Shown: positions 42,984 through 52,420, counted from the first letter of the stretch. The stretch is DNA of 64,000 nucleotides from Cupriavidus laharis (GCF_914271435.1 NZ_CAJZAI010000017.1:1-64000); one strand, 5' to 3'. The notes: generated by a model from the sequence alone, not told the origin. Program-made: numbers and translations.

Positions 42984-44303
42984 ATGAAGAAGGGTTTTTA
43001 TACCATCATGGCCGCGCAGTTTTTTTCGTCGCTGGCCGATAACGCGCTGCTGATCGCCGCCATTGCCCTTCTCACCGAGTTGCATTCCCCGCAGTGGATG
43101 ACGCCGCTGCTCAAGCTGTTCTTCGTTCTCTCCTACGTCGTCCTGGCCGCCTTCGTCGGCGCGTTCGCCGACTCCATGCCCAAGGGCCGGGTGATGCTCA
43201 TCACCAACGCCATCAAGATCACGGGCTGCGCCATCATGATGTTCGGGCTGCACCCGTTGCTGGCCTACGGCATCGTCGGTTTTGGCGCGGCCGCGTACTC
43301 GCCGGCCAAGTACGGCATCCTGACCGAGCTGCTGCCCCCGGAAAAGCTGGTGATGGCCAACGGCTGGATCGAAGGGCTGACCGTGGGATCGATCATCCTG
43401 GGCACTGTGGTGGGCGGCGCGCTGATCTCCGTACACATTTCGCAGATCCTGCTGCACTTTGACATCCCTTACGTCGACACTGGCATCAATACCCCGGCTG
43501 AAGCCGCAATGGTGGTGATCATGCTGTTCTACGTGATCGCCGCCGTCTTCAACCTGTTCATCCCCGATACGGGCGCCCGCTACCCCCAACAGGAAAAGAA
43601 CCCGATCAAGCTGATCGCGGAGTTCGGCGACTGCTTTGTCGCACTGTGGCGCGACAAGCTCGGCCAGATCTCGCTGGCCGTGACCACGCTGTTCTGGGGC
43701 GTGGGCGCCACATTGCAGTTCATCGTGCTGAAGTGGGCGGAGAAATCGCTGGGGCTGAACCTGTCTCAGGGCGCCCTGCTGCAGGCCGTGGTCGCGGTGG
43801 GCGTGGCCGTCGGCGCCATCATGGCAGCGGCACGCATTCCGTTGCGCAAGTCGCTGTCCGTGCTGCCCTTCGGCGTGGCCATGGGCGCCACCGTGATGCT
43901 GATGGCTTTCTACACCAAGGACGCCATGCCGCACGTAACGGTGGACGTAGCGGGCCTGCACATGCCGCTGTACATGGCCATCGCCTACATCTTCCTGATG
44001 CTGGTGGGTGCCATGTCCGGCTATTTTGTCGTGCCGATGAACGCACTGCTGCAGCACCGCGGCCACGTCCTGCTCTCGGCCGGCCATTCCATCGCCGTGC
44101 AGAACTTCAATGAGAATGTCTCAGTGCTGCTGATGCTGTGCCTGTATGCATTGCTGATCAAGCTGAACGTGCCGATCGGCATAGTGATCGTCGCGCTGGG
44201 CTTGTTCATCTGCATCACCATGCTGCTGGTCATGAAGGTGCACCGGTACAACATGCGCACCTTCAACTCGCTCGCCATGATTGGCGAGGACAAGCATCAC
44301 TAG
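42984..44303 (+). CDS. lplT: Lysophospholipid transporter LplT
   Basis: This MFS-type flippase imports lysophospholipids for re-acylation. The 439-residue product has 12 predicted membrane helices and the family start (MKKGFYTIMAAQFFSSLADN), plus FGAAAYSPAKYGILTELLPP. I start it at 42984; the open frame to 42819 adds 55 non-family residues. The family's usual acyltransferase partner (Aas) is not adjacent here. It converges on the DUF1853 gene with a four-base overlap. Confidence 0.9.
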   Translation: MKKGFYTIMAAQFFSSLADNALLIAAIALLTELHSPQWMTPLLKLFFVLSYVVLAAFVGAFADSMPKGRVMLITNAIKITGCAIMMFGLHPLLAYGIVGFGAAAYSPAKYGILTELLPPEKLVMANGWIEGLTVGSIILGTVVGGALISVHISQILLHFDIPYVDTGINTPAEAAMVVIMLFYVIAAVFNLFIPDTGARYPQQEKNPIKLIAEFGDCFVALWRDKLGQISLAVTTLFWGVGATLQFIVLKWAEKSLGLNLSQGALLQAVVAVGVAVGAIMAAARIPLRKSLSVLPFGVAMGATVMLMAFYTKDAMPHVTVDVAGLHMPLYMAIAYIFLMLVGAMSGYFVVPMNALLQHRGHVLLSAGHSIAVQNFNENVSVLLMLCLYALLIKLNVPIGIVIVALGLFICITMLLVMKVHRYNMRTFNSLAMIGEDKHH

Positions 44304-45418
44304 CCCACTGTGTCAGAGGGCTCGATAGCACGCCCCCGAGCCCGGTCCTCCCAGCCCGGCGGCACCACAAACCCACGCGATCGTTCGCGCCACCAGCCCG
44401 GCGCTTGCGCGCCGGCGGGTTCCAGCTCGCACAGCATGACCGGCGACTCGCGGCGCCAGCCGTGATCGCGGTGAGGATCGGCAAAACGCTCGGCCAGCGC
44501 CTCGCGAAGGGACTCCGCCGCTTCCGTGTCGCCCTCTTCCAGCAGCGCGCCGGACAACCAGCCCGTACGCGGCAGCCGGCACCAGCGCGTGCCTGACGCC
44601 TGGCGGGCGCGTGCGAACCAGTCATCGAGCGTGGACCACCAGCCGTGCAGATGGTTGCCGGCAATGCCCAGCCTGTCCAGCCCTTGCGGCACCTGACCGT
44701 CGCGATAGAACAGCCACCCCAGCAGATAGACTTCGCTGCGATCGACCGAGCGGTTCAGCAATACCCGCGCCTCTGCCGTGCGGGCCAGCGGCAGCTGCCG
44801 GCGCACGATGTGGTCGAGCTTGTCGCCGAGCCGGTCCACGAGGTTCGGCCCGACAAACCCGCGCAGCCCCAGCGGTTGTCTAGCACCGGCATCGACCATC
44901 AGGTAGAACTTGGCGGCCATTTCCCAATGCACCACCTCGCCGCTGCCCTGGTCCCGCCAGACGAAGTCGAGTTCGCCGAGCGTCTGGATGCCATGCCCGT
45001 GTGCACGCCTGACCGGTACGTTCGCCGCCAGCAGTTCCAGCCCCTGCGCATGGCGCAGCGCGAAATGCAGCAGGCGTTCGGCGTGGCGCCCCAGTCGCAG
45101 GCTGCGGGCGCGGCCGGGCTCTTCGGGCAAGGCATCGGTAATGCCGTCGGCAAGTTCGGCAATGGTGGCGGGCAAGACGGCGGGATCTGCCTGGTCAAGC
45201 CAGTGCTCCCAGGCGGACAGGGTGCCCGCGGGCCAGCGGGCCAGGCCCGCGCCGCCATTGCCGGCGTCGGACAGGCTCTCGAGCAAGGGCGGGGACAACG
45301 TGCACCAGGCCAGGTCGCGCGTGCGTGGCGACTGCGCCTGTCGCCACAGCGGCAGCGCCGGCGCATGCACGCCGTTGCCGCCGTGGTTCAGCGAAAGGTC
45401 AGGCCTGAGCTCCCGCAC
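44300..45418 (-). CDS. DUF1853 family protein
   Basis: This is a 372-residue cytoplasmic protein of the DUF1853 family. The conserved core has TLGELDFVWRD and VHWEMAAKFYL, a pattern reminiscent of nuclease-fold proteins, though function is unknown. It overlaps the end of the uracil-DNA glycosylase gene by 20 bases and ends the tsaB-rimI-udg operon. A DNA-repair link from context is only a suggestion. Confidence 0.8.
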   Translation of the reverse strand: MRELRPDLSLNHGGNGVHAPALPLWRQAQSPRTRDLAWCTLSPPLLESLSDAGNGGAGLARWPAGTLSAWEHWLDQADPAVLPATIAELADGITDALPEEPGRARSLRLGRHAERLLHFALRHAQGLELLAANVPVRRAHGHGIQTLGELDFVWRDQGSGEVVHWEMAAKFYLMVDAGARQPLGLRGFVGPNLVDRLGDKLDHIVRRQLPLARTAEARVLLNRSVDRSEVYLLGWLFYRDGQVPQGLDRLGIAGNHLHGWWSTLDDWFARARQASGTRWCRLPRTGWLSGALLEEGDTEAAESLREALAERFADPHRDHGWRRESPVMLCELEPAGAQAPGWWRERSRGFVVPPGWEDRARGRAIEPSDTVG

Positions 45419-46250
45419 GGTCGTGTACCTCGCGGGCCAGGCACAGGTCTTCCCAGGCGCGTGCCTTGTCAGTCAGGGTGCGCAGCAGGTAGGCGGGATG
45501 ATAGGTGACCACCACGGGAATCCCCTCGTAGCTGTGCACGGTGCCGCGCAGCTTGCCGATTGGCGTAGTGGTGCGCAACAGCGACTGGGCAGCAAAGCGG
45601 CCCAGCACGACAATGACCCTGGGCCGCACCAGCGCGATCTGCCGCTTCAGGAACGGCTCGCACTGCTCCACCTCTGCCGGTTCCGGGTTGCGGTTGCCGG
45701 GCGGACGGCACTTGAGCACATTTGCGATAAACACATTGCGTCCGCGCTTGAGTCCCAGCGAGCCCAGCATGTTGTCGAGCAGCTTGCCGGCCTGGCCGAC
45801 GAACGGCTCGCCTTGCCGGTCTTCATTCTCGCCCGGCGCCTCGCCGACCAGCATCCATTCCGCCCCCCGGTCGCCAACGCCGAACACGGTATTGGTGCGC
45901 GTCTTGCACAGTCCGCAGGCCGTGCAAGACGCCACAGCGGCATCAAGCGCCGGCCAGTCCATGGCCCCGATGACAGCCCCGCGGTCCTGAACGGGTGCCA
46001 TGCGCTCAGGTTCGGCGATGGCAGGCAGCCCAGGCTCTGCAAGGTCCGGCACCAGGGCCATGGCAACGGGAGCCTGCGCTTCGGCGGGCTCCGGCAGCAG
46101 CACAGGTTCGGCCGGAGCCTCGGGCTCGGCCAGCATGGAGGCTGGGAGGTCCCCTCCCGCTGCGGCATCCTGCGGGGCGCCCATGGGCTTGCGCGGCACC
46201 CACTCCGTCGGAATGCCAAGCACTTCCAGGAACTGCGCGCGGCGGCTCAT
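45399..46250 (-). CDS. Uracil-DNA glycosylase, family 4 (Fe-S)
   Basis: The 283-residue product has a variable Pro/Ala-rich N-terminal third and then a UDG domain. It has the Fe-S cysteines in CTACGLCKTR and later (VLKCRPP), GEAPGENEDRQGEPFVG as the uracil pocket and VTYHPAYLLR as the second catalytic motif. It removes uracil from DNA. It overlaps rimI by four bases at its start. Confidence 0.9.
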   Translation of the reverse strand: MSRRAQFLEVLGIPTEWVPRKPMGAPQDAAAGGDLPASMLAEPEAPAEPVLLPEPAEAQAPVAMALVPDLAEPGLPAIAEPERMAPVQDRGAVIGAMDWPALDAAVASCTACGLCKTRTNTVFGVGDRGAEWMLVGEAPGENEDRQGEPFVGQAGKLLDNMLGSLGLKRGRNVFIANVLKCRPPGNRNPEPAEVEQCEPFLKRQIALVRPRVIVVLGRFAAQSLLRTTTPIGKLRGTVHSYEGIPVVVTYHPAYLLRTLTDKARAWEDLCLAREVHDRAGAQA

Positions 46251-46792
46251 GCTGCGCCCTCCCCGCCGGGCCAGGCACGGCGCAGCACCAGCGCGTCTTC
46301 GCGAGCCTTGCCGAACGCCGGATAGTAGCCCTTGCGCCGGCCGATCTCGACAAAGCCCGCCTCAAGATAGAGCGCCAGCGCTCCCGTGTTGGAGGGCCGC
46401 ACCTCCAGCAACACGGTATGCAGGTGGTGCGTGTGCGATGTGGCCAGCACCACTGCCAGCATCAGGCGGCCCAGCCCCTGCCGTTGCCGGCGCGGCTCCA
46501 CGGTGATGTTGAGCAGGTGCATCTCGTCGACCACCGGCATCAGCACGGCATACGCCACCAGCGTGCCGGATGGATCGCGCAGCGTCAGGCCCATATGGCC
46601 GGCCTTGATGGAGTTCTCGAAATTGCCGCGCGTCCACGGATGGCTGTAGGCGCGCGCCTCGATCTCGGCCACCGCCTGCAGATCCAGCGCGCTCATGCGC
46701 TCGATCGCCCAACCGTCGGCCAGCGCAGGCATGACCGGAATGTCCGGCCAGGCCGGCGCCTCGGCCGCATCCGAACGGTAGGACACGCTCAT
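46247..46792 (-). CDS. rimI: Ribosomal protein S18 alanine N-acetyltransferase RimI
   Basis: This 181-residue GNAT protein has EARAYSHPWTRGNFENSI, the acetyl-CoA loop RRQRQGLGRLML and the LEVRPSNTGALALY block typical of RimI. It acetylates the N-terminus of ribosomal protein S18. It overlaps tsaB by four bases (ATGA) and the glycosylase gene by four bases. The tsaB-rimI pair is widespread. Confidence 0.9.
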   Translation of the reverse strand: MSVSYRSDAAEAPAWPDIPVMPALADGWAIERMSALDLQAVAEIEARAYSHPWTRGNFENSIKAGHMGLTLRDPSGTLVAYAVLMPVVDEMHLLNITVEPRRQRQGLGRLMLAVVLATSHTHHLHTVLLEVRPSNTGALALYLEAGFVEIGRRKGYYPAFGKAREDALVLRRAWPGGEGAA

Positions 46793-47553
46793 GATGCGCT
46801 CCCCGCAGCCGCCTGCGCGGCGGCCTTGGCGGCAGCAGCCGCTTCGCGCTCCTCGATGGTCTGGGCGACCTTGTCGCGCAGATAGATCGGCATGGCGCGG
46901 GCGGCATCGATGGCCTCGCCGCGCGCCAGTGCACGCAGGGCGATGGCCACCATCGGCAGCGCCTGCGGCATGGCCTCGGGCAGCACGCGCGCGGCGCGCG
47001 CCAGGCCGGCCAGCCGTTCGCCGAACACCGTGGCAGCGTTGCCGGCCACCCAGAACTCCCCAGCGGGCAATGCCACGGTTTCGGGCGGACCAACCAGCAT
47101 CGGCGTTTCGGCCACCCATTCGTGCGCGGCGGCATCCCAGCGGAAGGCGCCCGAATAGGCCTCATCCATGCGCGCATCCAATGCGACCAGCACAGACACA
47201 TCCGGCGGCAAGGCAGGCGTGGCGCCGCGTGCGCTTTCCGCGCAGGCCATCAGCGTATTGACCGGAATGACCGGCAGCCCGGCCCCGAAGGCCAGGCCCT
47301 GGGCCACGCCGCAGGCGGTGCGCAGGCCCGTGAACGAACCCGGGCCGGCCCCAAAGGCTATGGCCGCGCAATCGGCCAGCGCAATGCCGGCCTCGGCCAG
47401 CAGTTCGCCCGTGGCGGGCAGCACGCGCGCGGAAGAGCGCGCGCCGGTATGTTCATGGCGAGACCATGACTCGACCGCGCCATCTGCCGTGGCACGGCCC
47501 AGTGCGACAGAACACCACTCGGTGGAAGTTTCGACAGCAAGAATCCAGGACAT
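46789..47553 (-). CDS. tsaB: tRNA threonylcarbamoyladenosine protein TsaB
   Basis: TsaB is the ASKHA-fold partner of TsaD in making t6A37 of tRNA. The 254-residue product starts MSWILAVETSTEWCSVAL and has the FGAGPGSFTGLRTACGVAQG motif. The ATG at 47551-47553 is preferred over the upstream open frame. It heads the tsaB-rimI-udg-DUF1853 operon. Confidence 0.92.
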   Translation of the reverse strand: MSWILAVETSTEWCSVALGRATADGAVESWSRHEHTGARSSARVLPATGELLAEAGIALADCAAIAFGAGPGSFTGLRTACGVAQGLAFGAGLPVIPVNTLMACAESARGATPALPPDVSVLVALDARMDEAYSGAFRWDAAAHEWVAETPMLVGPPETVALPAGEFWVAGNAATVFGERLAGLARAARVLPEAMPQALPMVAIALRALARGEAIDAARAMPIYLRDKVAQTIEEREAAAAAKAAAQAAAGSAS

Positions 47554-47675
47554 GGCGCGATTGTAGCCGGTGACGCCCCAAACCGAGTCCTTCCTCGGTT
47601 TTTTGACAGGTGTGCGTGCCGGGTTGGGGGCTATCATCGGGCCACTCTTTTCTCTCGAACCCTCCAGGAGACCCC

Positions 47676-47945
47676 ATGAGTGACCTGCAAGCCCGCTTCG
47701 ACCAGGCCCAGATCGATGTCAAGCAGCTCAGCGAGCGCCCCAGCAACATGACACTGCTGCGCCTGTATGCGCTGTTCAAGCAAGGCAGCGAGGGCGACGC
47801 CCACGGCGACAAGCCCGGCATGACCGATTTTGTCGGCCGCTACAAGTTCGAAGCGTGGGAAGCCCTCAAGGGCACCACCAGGGATGCAGCGATGGAAAGC
47901 TACATCGCTCTGGTGGAAGAATTGCGCAGCGGCGCCACGAACTGA
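47676..47945 (+). CDS. Acyl-CoA-binding protein
   Basis: This 89-residue four-helix protein has ACBP marks: LYALFKQGSEGD, a GDKPGMTDFVGRYKFEAW block and AMESYIALVEEL. It binds long-chain acyl-CoA in the cytoplasm. The ATG at 47676 has AGGAG six bases upstream. It is divergent from tsaB over a 122-bp gap. Bacterial ACBPs are patchy but common in Burkholderiaceae. Confidence 0.92.
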   Translation: MSDLQARFDQAQIDVKQLSERPSNMTLLRLYALFKQGSEGDAHGDKPGMTDFVGRYKFEAWEALKGTTRDAAMESYIALVEELRSGATN

Positions 47946-47963
47946 TATCCGCAGGCGCCGGCG

Positions 47964-49445
47964 TCAACCGCCTGGCACCGGCTTCGGCCGGATGCGCCAG
48001 GACGCCAGGATGGCCGTGGCAATCACCACGCCCACGGCCAGGAAGGTTTCATCGAAGGCGCGGATGCGCGCGGCCTGCGCCAGCACATCGCCGCCCTGCC
48101 CCAACACCGCGCCATGCTGGTTCAGCCGCCATTGCAGGCCAACGCCCGCCAGGCTGACGCCGATCGCCCCGCCGAGCTGGCGTACGAAATTGATGCAGCT
48201 CGACCCCTGCGCAATCAGCGAGAAATCCACGCCGCGCATCGACCCGAGCGTCAGCGACGGCAGGATGCAACCCAGGCCAATACGCCCGAGCACCGCCAGC
48301 GCCACCAGCACCAGGTACGGCGTGGACGGCGAGCCCGTCGCCATCAAAAGGAACGACAACGCCAGCAGCACAAGGCCGAACGACACCTGATGATGCGGCG
48401 ACACCCGGTGCGTGACGCGCCCCGCCACCGCAATCGTCAGCGCCAGTGCGACGCCGGCCGGCAGCAGCACCAGGCCCGCGCGCGACGGCGTGTAGCTCAG
48501 CGCCATCTGCATGTACACCGGCAGCAGGTAGGTCGAGCCGAACAGGCCGGCGCCGTAGATGAAAGCCACCACCGCGCCCGCAGAGAACTGCCGGTAGCTG
48601 TACAGCCGCATGTCCATCAGCGGATCGGCCGCACGCAGCTGCCACATCACGAACACCACAATCAGCACCACGCCCAGGCCGGCCAGCATCAGCCCGGCGG
48701 TCACGCTTTCGCGCATTTCCACCAGGCCGTTCAGCAGGCAGACCGTCGCGATGCCGGCCAGCGCCAGCCCGCGCCAGTCCAGTGGCTTGCGCTCGCCCAT
48801 CATGATCGAATCGACGGCCATGAAGCGCCGCGCCATAACCGCGCCAAGCAGGGTCAGCGGCACCACCACGAAGAAAATGGAACGCCAGCCAAATGCCTCC
48901 ACGAGGAAACCGCCCAGGCTTGGCCCGAGCGCCGGCGCCAGCACCACGCCGAATCCGAACAGGCTCATGGCCTTGCCCTGCTCGCGCTCCTCGAACACGC
49001 GCAGCACCAGGATGTTGGGCAGCGGCTGCATGATGCCCGCCGCGGCGCCCTCGGCCACGCGCATCGCGATCATCACGCCATAGGTCGGCGACAGCCCGCC
49101 CACCAGTCCGCCCACGCCCAGCAGCGCCAGCGCGCCCAAAAAGGTACGCCGCAGGCCATAGCGGTTGAGCAGCCATGGCGTGAGCAGCATCGCCAGCGTC
49201 ATCGCGATCATGAAGCTGGCCGCCACCCACTGGGCACGTTCCTGCCCCAGCACGAAATGCCGGCTCAGGTCCGGAATGGCAACGTTGATGATGGTGGAGG
49301 AAACGATGGACGACATCGTCCCCAACATGAGCGTGAGCAGCACCAGCCAGCGCAGCCGGTCGCCATAGCGCTCGCGCAGCACAGCGCGGGTCGGCCCGCC
49401 CGACCCGCCGCCGGAGCCCTCCGGCGCAAGCGGGGCGCGGCTCAC
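47964..49445 (-). CDS. DHA2-family MFS exporter (EmrB/QacA type)
   Basis: This 493-residue membrane protein has about 14 helices. Motif A is present as LTPWLLNRYGLRRTF and motif C-like glycines occur in GVVLAPALGPSLGGFL. It is probably a drug or metabolite/H+ antiporter. No membrane-fusion partner (EmrA) is next to it. It follows the SRPBCC gene in a four-base overlap, so the two form one transcript. Confidence 0.88.
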   Translation of the reverse strand: MSRAPLAPEGSGGGSGGPTRAVLRERYGDRLRWLVLLTLMLGTMSSIVSSTIINVAIPDLSRHFVLGQERAQWVAASFMIAMTLAMLLTPWLLNRYGLRRTFLGALALLGVGGLVGGLSPTYGVMIAMRVAEGAAAGIMQPLPNILVLRVFEEREQGKAMSLFGFGVVLAPALGPSLGGFLVEAFGWRSIFFVVVPLTLLGAVMARRFMAVDSIMMGERKPLDWRGLALAGIATVCLLNGLVEMRESVTAGLMLAGLGVVLIVVFVMWQLRAADPLMDMRLYSYRQFSAGAVVAFIYGAGLFGSTYLLPVYMQMALSYTPSRAGLVLLPAGVALALTIAVAGRVTHRVSPHHQVSFGLVLLALSFLLMATGSPSTPYLVLVALAVLGRIGLGCILPSLTLGSMRGVDFSLIAQGSSCINFVRQLGGAIGVSLAGVGLQWRLNQHGAVLGQGGDVLAQAARIRAFDETFLAVGVVIATAILASWRIRPKPVPGG

Positions 49446-49912
49446 CCCAGGCGCCCCGTGGCGGCGATCTCGCGGATCTTGCGGACGGTGTCGATGTCGG
49501 CCTCGTGGTAGGCGGACTTGACGATCTCGGCGTAGCGGTCGTCGCCGCTGGCGTCCACGGCCGGCATGGTCGTGTCGTAGACAAAGCGCAGCAGCAGTGC
49601 ACCCGGCGCAGGGGTCTCGATCACCATCGTCAACGTGCCACCGGCGTGTTCGGCCGTGGCGGCGGTCTCATAGCGAACCTGGCGGCGGGGTTCGAACACC
49701 ACGCGGTCACGGATAGCCGCCGCGCCGAAATGCAGCACGCGGCCGATCCAACCTTCGCCGCGGCCGACGACTTCCGCCCGGTCCAGGCCCAGCACGAATA
49801 GTTCGGGCGACTCGGCGCGCAGGACCAGCCCTTGCCAGAGCTGGTCAGGCGTGAGCGGATCCAGTTGAGGATTGCCTGGATCGTTGATCTCTACCAAGTG
49901 CTCGAAACGCAA
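49442..49912 (-). CDS. SRPBCC/DUF1857 family protein
   Basis: This 156-residue protein resembles the DUF1857 branch of START/SRPBCC ligand-binding folds (MRFEHLVEINDPGNP, LTPDQLWQGLVLRAESPELF). Function is unknown; members bind small hydrophobic ligands. It is translated ahead of the DHA2 exporter with a four-base overlap, so exporter substrate and ligand may be related. Confidence 0.78.
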   Translation of the reverse strand: MRFEHLVEINDPGNPQLDPLTPDQLWQGLVLRAESPELFVLGLDRAEVVGRGEGWIGRVLHFGAAAIRDRVVFEPRRQVRYETAATAEHAGGTLTMVIETPAPGALLLRFVYDTTMPAVDASGDDRYAEIVKSAYHEADIDTVRKIREIAATGRLG

Positions 49913-50213
49913 CTTTCCTCTCCATGTTTTGATGTAATCGATATTATGAAGTGTCTTGCCTGTTCGTCAGCACCATTTCACTGCGCAGCGCAGCATCGGC
50001 GCCACGCTTGCCCGGAGTCACCGCATGGCTCCGAACGCCAGGCCTGAAGCCCAAGGTCCCCAGGATGCCGATGCCCGCTTGGCCCTCGGCGATGCGCTGC
50101 AGCCCGCGGTGCGCGAGCTCCTGGCGCGGTGATATCGCTCCTGACAGGAGTTGTCAGGAGTAGAAGCGCACAATGCGCGGGCATTCCGCCCCCGAAGCTG
50201 TCAGGAGACCGTA
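49913..50213. promoter_or_regulatory. Intergenic region with a TGTCAGGAG repeat cluster and a small open frame
   Basis: This 301-bp gap upstream of the VOC gene holds CTCCTGACA (50138-50146) and TGTCAGGAG (50152-50160), a perfect 9-base inverted repeat with a 5-base spacer. TGTCAGGAG occurs again at 50199-50207 next to the VOC ribosome site. A regulator binding here would control the VOC gene. A 35-residue frame (50025-50132, ending ALQPAVRELLAR) has an upstream GGAG. It may be the tail of a lost regulator, but it is unproven. Confidence 0.55.
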
Positions 50214-50621
50214 ATGGAGTTACTGATCAACATTGATGTCGATGACCTGCCGCGCGGCATTGGCTTCTACCAGGAAGGACTGGGCCTGCGCCTGAGCCGC
50301 AAGTTGTTCGACGAGACCGTAGCCGAAATGACGGGCGGCGCCACGCCCATCTACCTGCTCGCCAAGCCGCCCGGCTCACGCCCGACCACACGCGCCGATA
50401 CCCGGCGCGACTACCGCCGGCACTGGACGCCGGTGCACCTCGATTTTGTCGTGGATAACCTCGAAGCCGCCATCGAACGCGCGCTGGAGGCCGGCGCCGA
50501 GATCGAGGACTGGCCGCAGGAGTTCGACTGGGGTCGGCAGGCCACGCTGTCGGACCCGTTCGGGCATGGGCTTTGTTTTATTGAGTGGAAGGGTGAGGGG
50601 TATGGGTCGGGTAGGCAATAG
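50214..50621 (+). CDS. VOC (glyoxalase/bleomycin-resistance) family protein
   Basis: This 135-residue single-domain VOC protein has MELLINIDVDDLPRGIGFYQ at the start and ATLSDPFGHGLCFIEW at the end. These are the two beta-alpha-beta modules with metal-ligand Glu/His positions. The substrate is unknown. It is likely regulated through the palindromes just upstream. Confidence 0.85.
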   Translation: MELLINIDVDDLPRGIGFYQEGLGLRLSRKLFDETVAEMTGGATPIYLLAKPPGSRPTTRADTRRDYRRHWTPVHLDFVVDNLEAAIERALEAGAEIEDWPQEFDWGRQATLSDPFGHGLCFIEWKGEGYGSGRQ

Positions 50622-50816
50622 CCATGGATGAACAGTTGAAGAGAAGAAGAGCCTCAATCCGCATTCAGAGGAATCTGCTGGTGCAGCCGGGATGGCGCTG
50701 GCACAGTGCTGCGCCTGCACAACAGCATCCACCATGTGCCGCGACTCGCGGTCAAACGTTATAACATTGTGCTACTGCACTGATTTCAGCGCGACTAGCG
50801 AACCCGAGGTGGCGCA

Positions 50817-51065
50817 ATGAAAGCAACAATTCGCAAGATGGGAAACTCCCAGGGCGTGCTGATCCCAAAACCGATCCTCGCCCAATTGGGCCTGGAAGAT
50901 GAGGTTGAAATGGAAGTCGAAAACGATGCGCTGGTCATCCGGCGTCCGAGGAACAAACCGCGCCATGGCTGGGCAGAAGCCAGCAAGGCGATCGCCGAAG
51001 CCGGCGACGATACGCTTGTCCTGGGTGACTTTCCCAACGCTGGCGACGAAGACCTCAAATGGTAA
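50817..51065 (+). CDS. mazE: MazE-like antitoxin (AbrB/SpoVT fold)
   Basis: This 82-residue protein starts with the AbrB-type DNA-binding domain (MKATIRKMGNSQGVLIPKPI) and has an acidic, flexible C-terminus (residues 60-82) that would bind the toxin. The gene overlaps mazF by seven bases, the usual arrangement for coupled synthesis and autoregulation. Confidence 0.9.
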   Translation: MKATIRKMGNSQGVLIPKPILAQLGLEDEVEMEVENDALVIRRPRNKPRHGWAEASKAIAEAGDDTLVLGDFPNAGDEDLKW

Positions 51066-51379
51066 GTCGTGGCGAGGTCTGGCTGGTTGCACTTGACCCG
51101 ATGGTTGGCAGCGAAATCCGCAAGACACGTCCCTGCGTCATCCTTTCACCACCTGAACTCCATAACCATCTGCGCACTGTCATTGTCGCGCCCATGATGA
51201 CCGGCAGTCGCCCCGCGCCATTCCGTACCCCCGTCACATTCCAGGGAAAGACTGGACTCATGCTGCTTGACCAGATCCGCACGGTCGATAAAGACAGGCT
51301 GGTCAAAAAGGCCGGGGAGGTCGTCGACGAGACCTTGCTGGCCGCATTGGCTGCCTTGCGCGAGATATTCGCAGACTAG
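51059..51379 (+). CDS. mazF: MazF-like endoribonuclease toxin (PemK/CcdB fold)
   Basis: This 106-residue protein has the PemK/MazF core: RGEVWLVALDPMVGSEIRKT with the conserved Arg, RPCVILSPPEL, and VAPMMTGSR. It cleaves mRNA when free of MazE. It is intact and the pair is complete, so this looks like a working toxin-antitoxin module on the chromosome. No other mobile genes flank it. Confidence 0.9.
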   Translation: MVSRGEVWLVALDPMVGSEIRKTRPCVILSPPELHNHLRTVIVAPMMTGSRPAPFRTPVTFQGKTGLMLLDQIRTVDKDRLVKKAGEVVDETLLAALAALREIFAD

Positions 51380-51493
51380 TCCCAGCCAACGGCTCCGCGC
51401 CCGGCATTAAATGCCAGATTTTTCATTCCGCTTGAATTCATAAGCATATGAAAAAGAAATAGACGCAAAAATCCCCTGCGCCACCCCGCTTGG

Positions 51494-51505
51494 ACGCAAT
51501 TGCGT
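51494..51505. promoter_or_regulatory. Palindrome ACGCAATTGCGT upstream of the MetQ-like gene
   Basis: This perfect 12-base palindrome lies about 90 bases before the metQ start. It could bind a dimeric regulator. No regulator gene is adjacent. Confidence 0.45.
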
Positions 51506-51594
51506 TAATCTGTGGCCCTCGCCTGCCGACCTCACCCGGACTACGGCGAGGCGCCTTTCAAGCCACAAGCTTCCAATAACATCCAAACTCTCCT

Positions 51595-52410
51595 ATGCGC
51601 AGCATCTCCCTTTACAAGCGTCTGGCGGTTGTCGTGTCTGCCGTTGGTTTCATCGCCGCCGCGGGCAGCGTGTCGGCCCAGGAACAGACCATCCGCGTGG
51701 GCACCGTCAGCGGTCCGGACGCCGAAGTCTGGCAAGTCGTGCAGAAAGTGGCCAAGAAGAACGGCCTGAACGTGAAGGTCGTGGAATTCAACGACTACGT
51801 GCAGCCCAACGCCGCGCTCGACGCCGGCGACCTGGATGCCAACAGCTTCCAGCACCAGCCCTACCTGGACAGCCAGATCAAGCAGCGCGGCTACAAGATG
51901 GTGAGCGTGGGCTACACCTATATCTCGCCGCTGGGGATTTACTCGAAGAACCTGAAGTCGCCCAAGGACCTGCCGCAGGGCGCCAAGGTCGCCGTGCCCA
52001 ACGATCCGTCGAACGAGAACCGCGCGCTGCTGCTGCTCCAGTCTCAGGGCGTGATCAAGCTTAAGGCTGGCGCGGGCTCCAACGGTGCCAATGCCACTCC
52101 GCTGGACGTGGCCGAGAACCCCAGGAAGCTGAAGATCGTGGAACTGGACGCCGCCCAGCTGGCCCGCGCCATGCCCGACGTCAGCGCCGCGGTCATCAAC
52201 ACCAACTACGCGCTGGCCGCCGGCCTGCAGCCGACCAAGGACGCGATCGGCCTGGAAGACATCCACAGCCCATATGCCAACATCATCGTGGTCCGCACCC
52301 AGGACAAGGACAAGCCGTGGGTGAAGAAGCTCGTGGCGGCTTACCAGTCGGAAGACGTGAAGCAGTTCATGAAGGCCCAGTTCAAGGGCGCAATGGTCCC
52401 GTCGTTCTGA
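51595..52410 (+). CDS. MetQ/NlpA-family substrate-binding protein, no lipobox
   Basis: The 271-residue product belongs to the MetQ family of D/L-methionine-type binding proteins (EFNDYVQPNAALDAGDLDAN, FQHQPYLD, VPNDPSNENRALLLLQ). The signal peptide ends in AAAGSVSA|QEQ at about residue 28, and no cysteine follows it. Unlike most MetQ proteins it is therefore not lipid-anchored and should be free in the periplasm. No metN or metI lies nearby, so it may serve transporter subunits elsewhere. A perfect hairpin follows. Confidence 0.88.
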   Translation: MRSISLYKRLAVVVSAVGFIAAAGSVSAQEQTIRVGTVSGPDAEVWQVVQKVAKKNGLNVKVVEFNDYVQPNAALDAGDLDANSFQHQPYLDSQIKQRGYKMVSVGYTYISPLGIYSKNLKSPKDLPQGAKVAVPNDPSNENRALLLLQSQGVIKLKAGAGSNGANATPLDVAENPRKLKIVELDAAQLARAMPDVSAAVINTNYALAAGLQPTKDAIGLEDIHSPYANIIVVRTQDKDKPWVKKLVAAYQSEDVKQFMKAQFKGAMVPSF

Positions 52411-52420
52411 CGGACTGATC

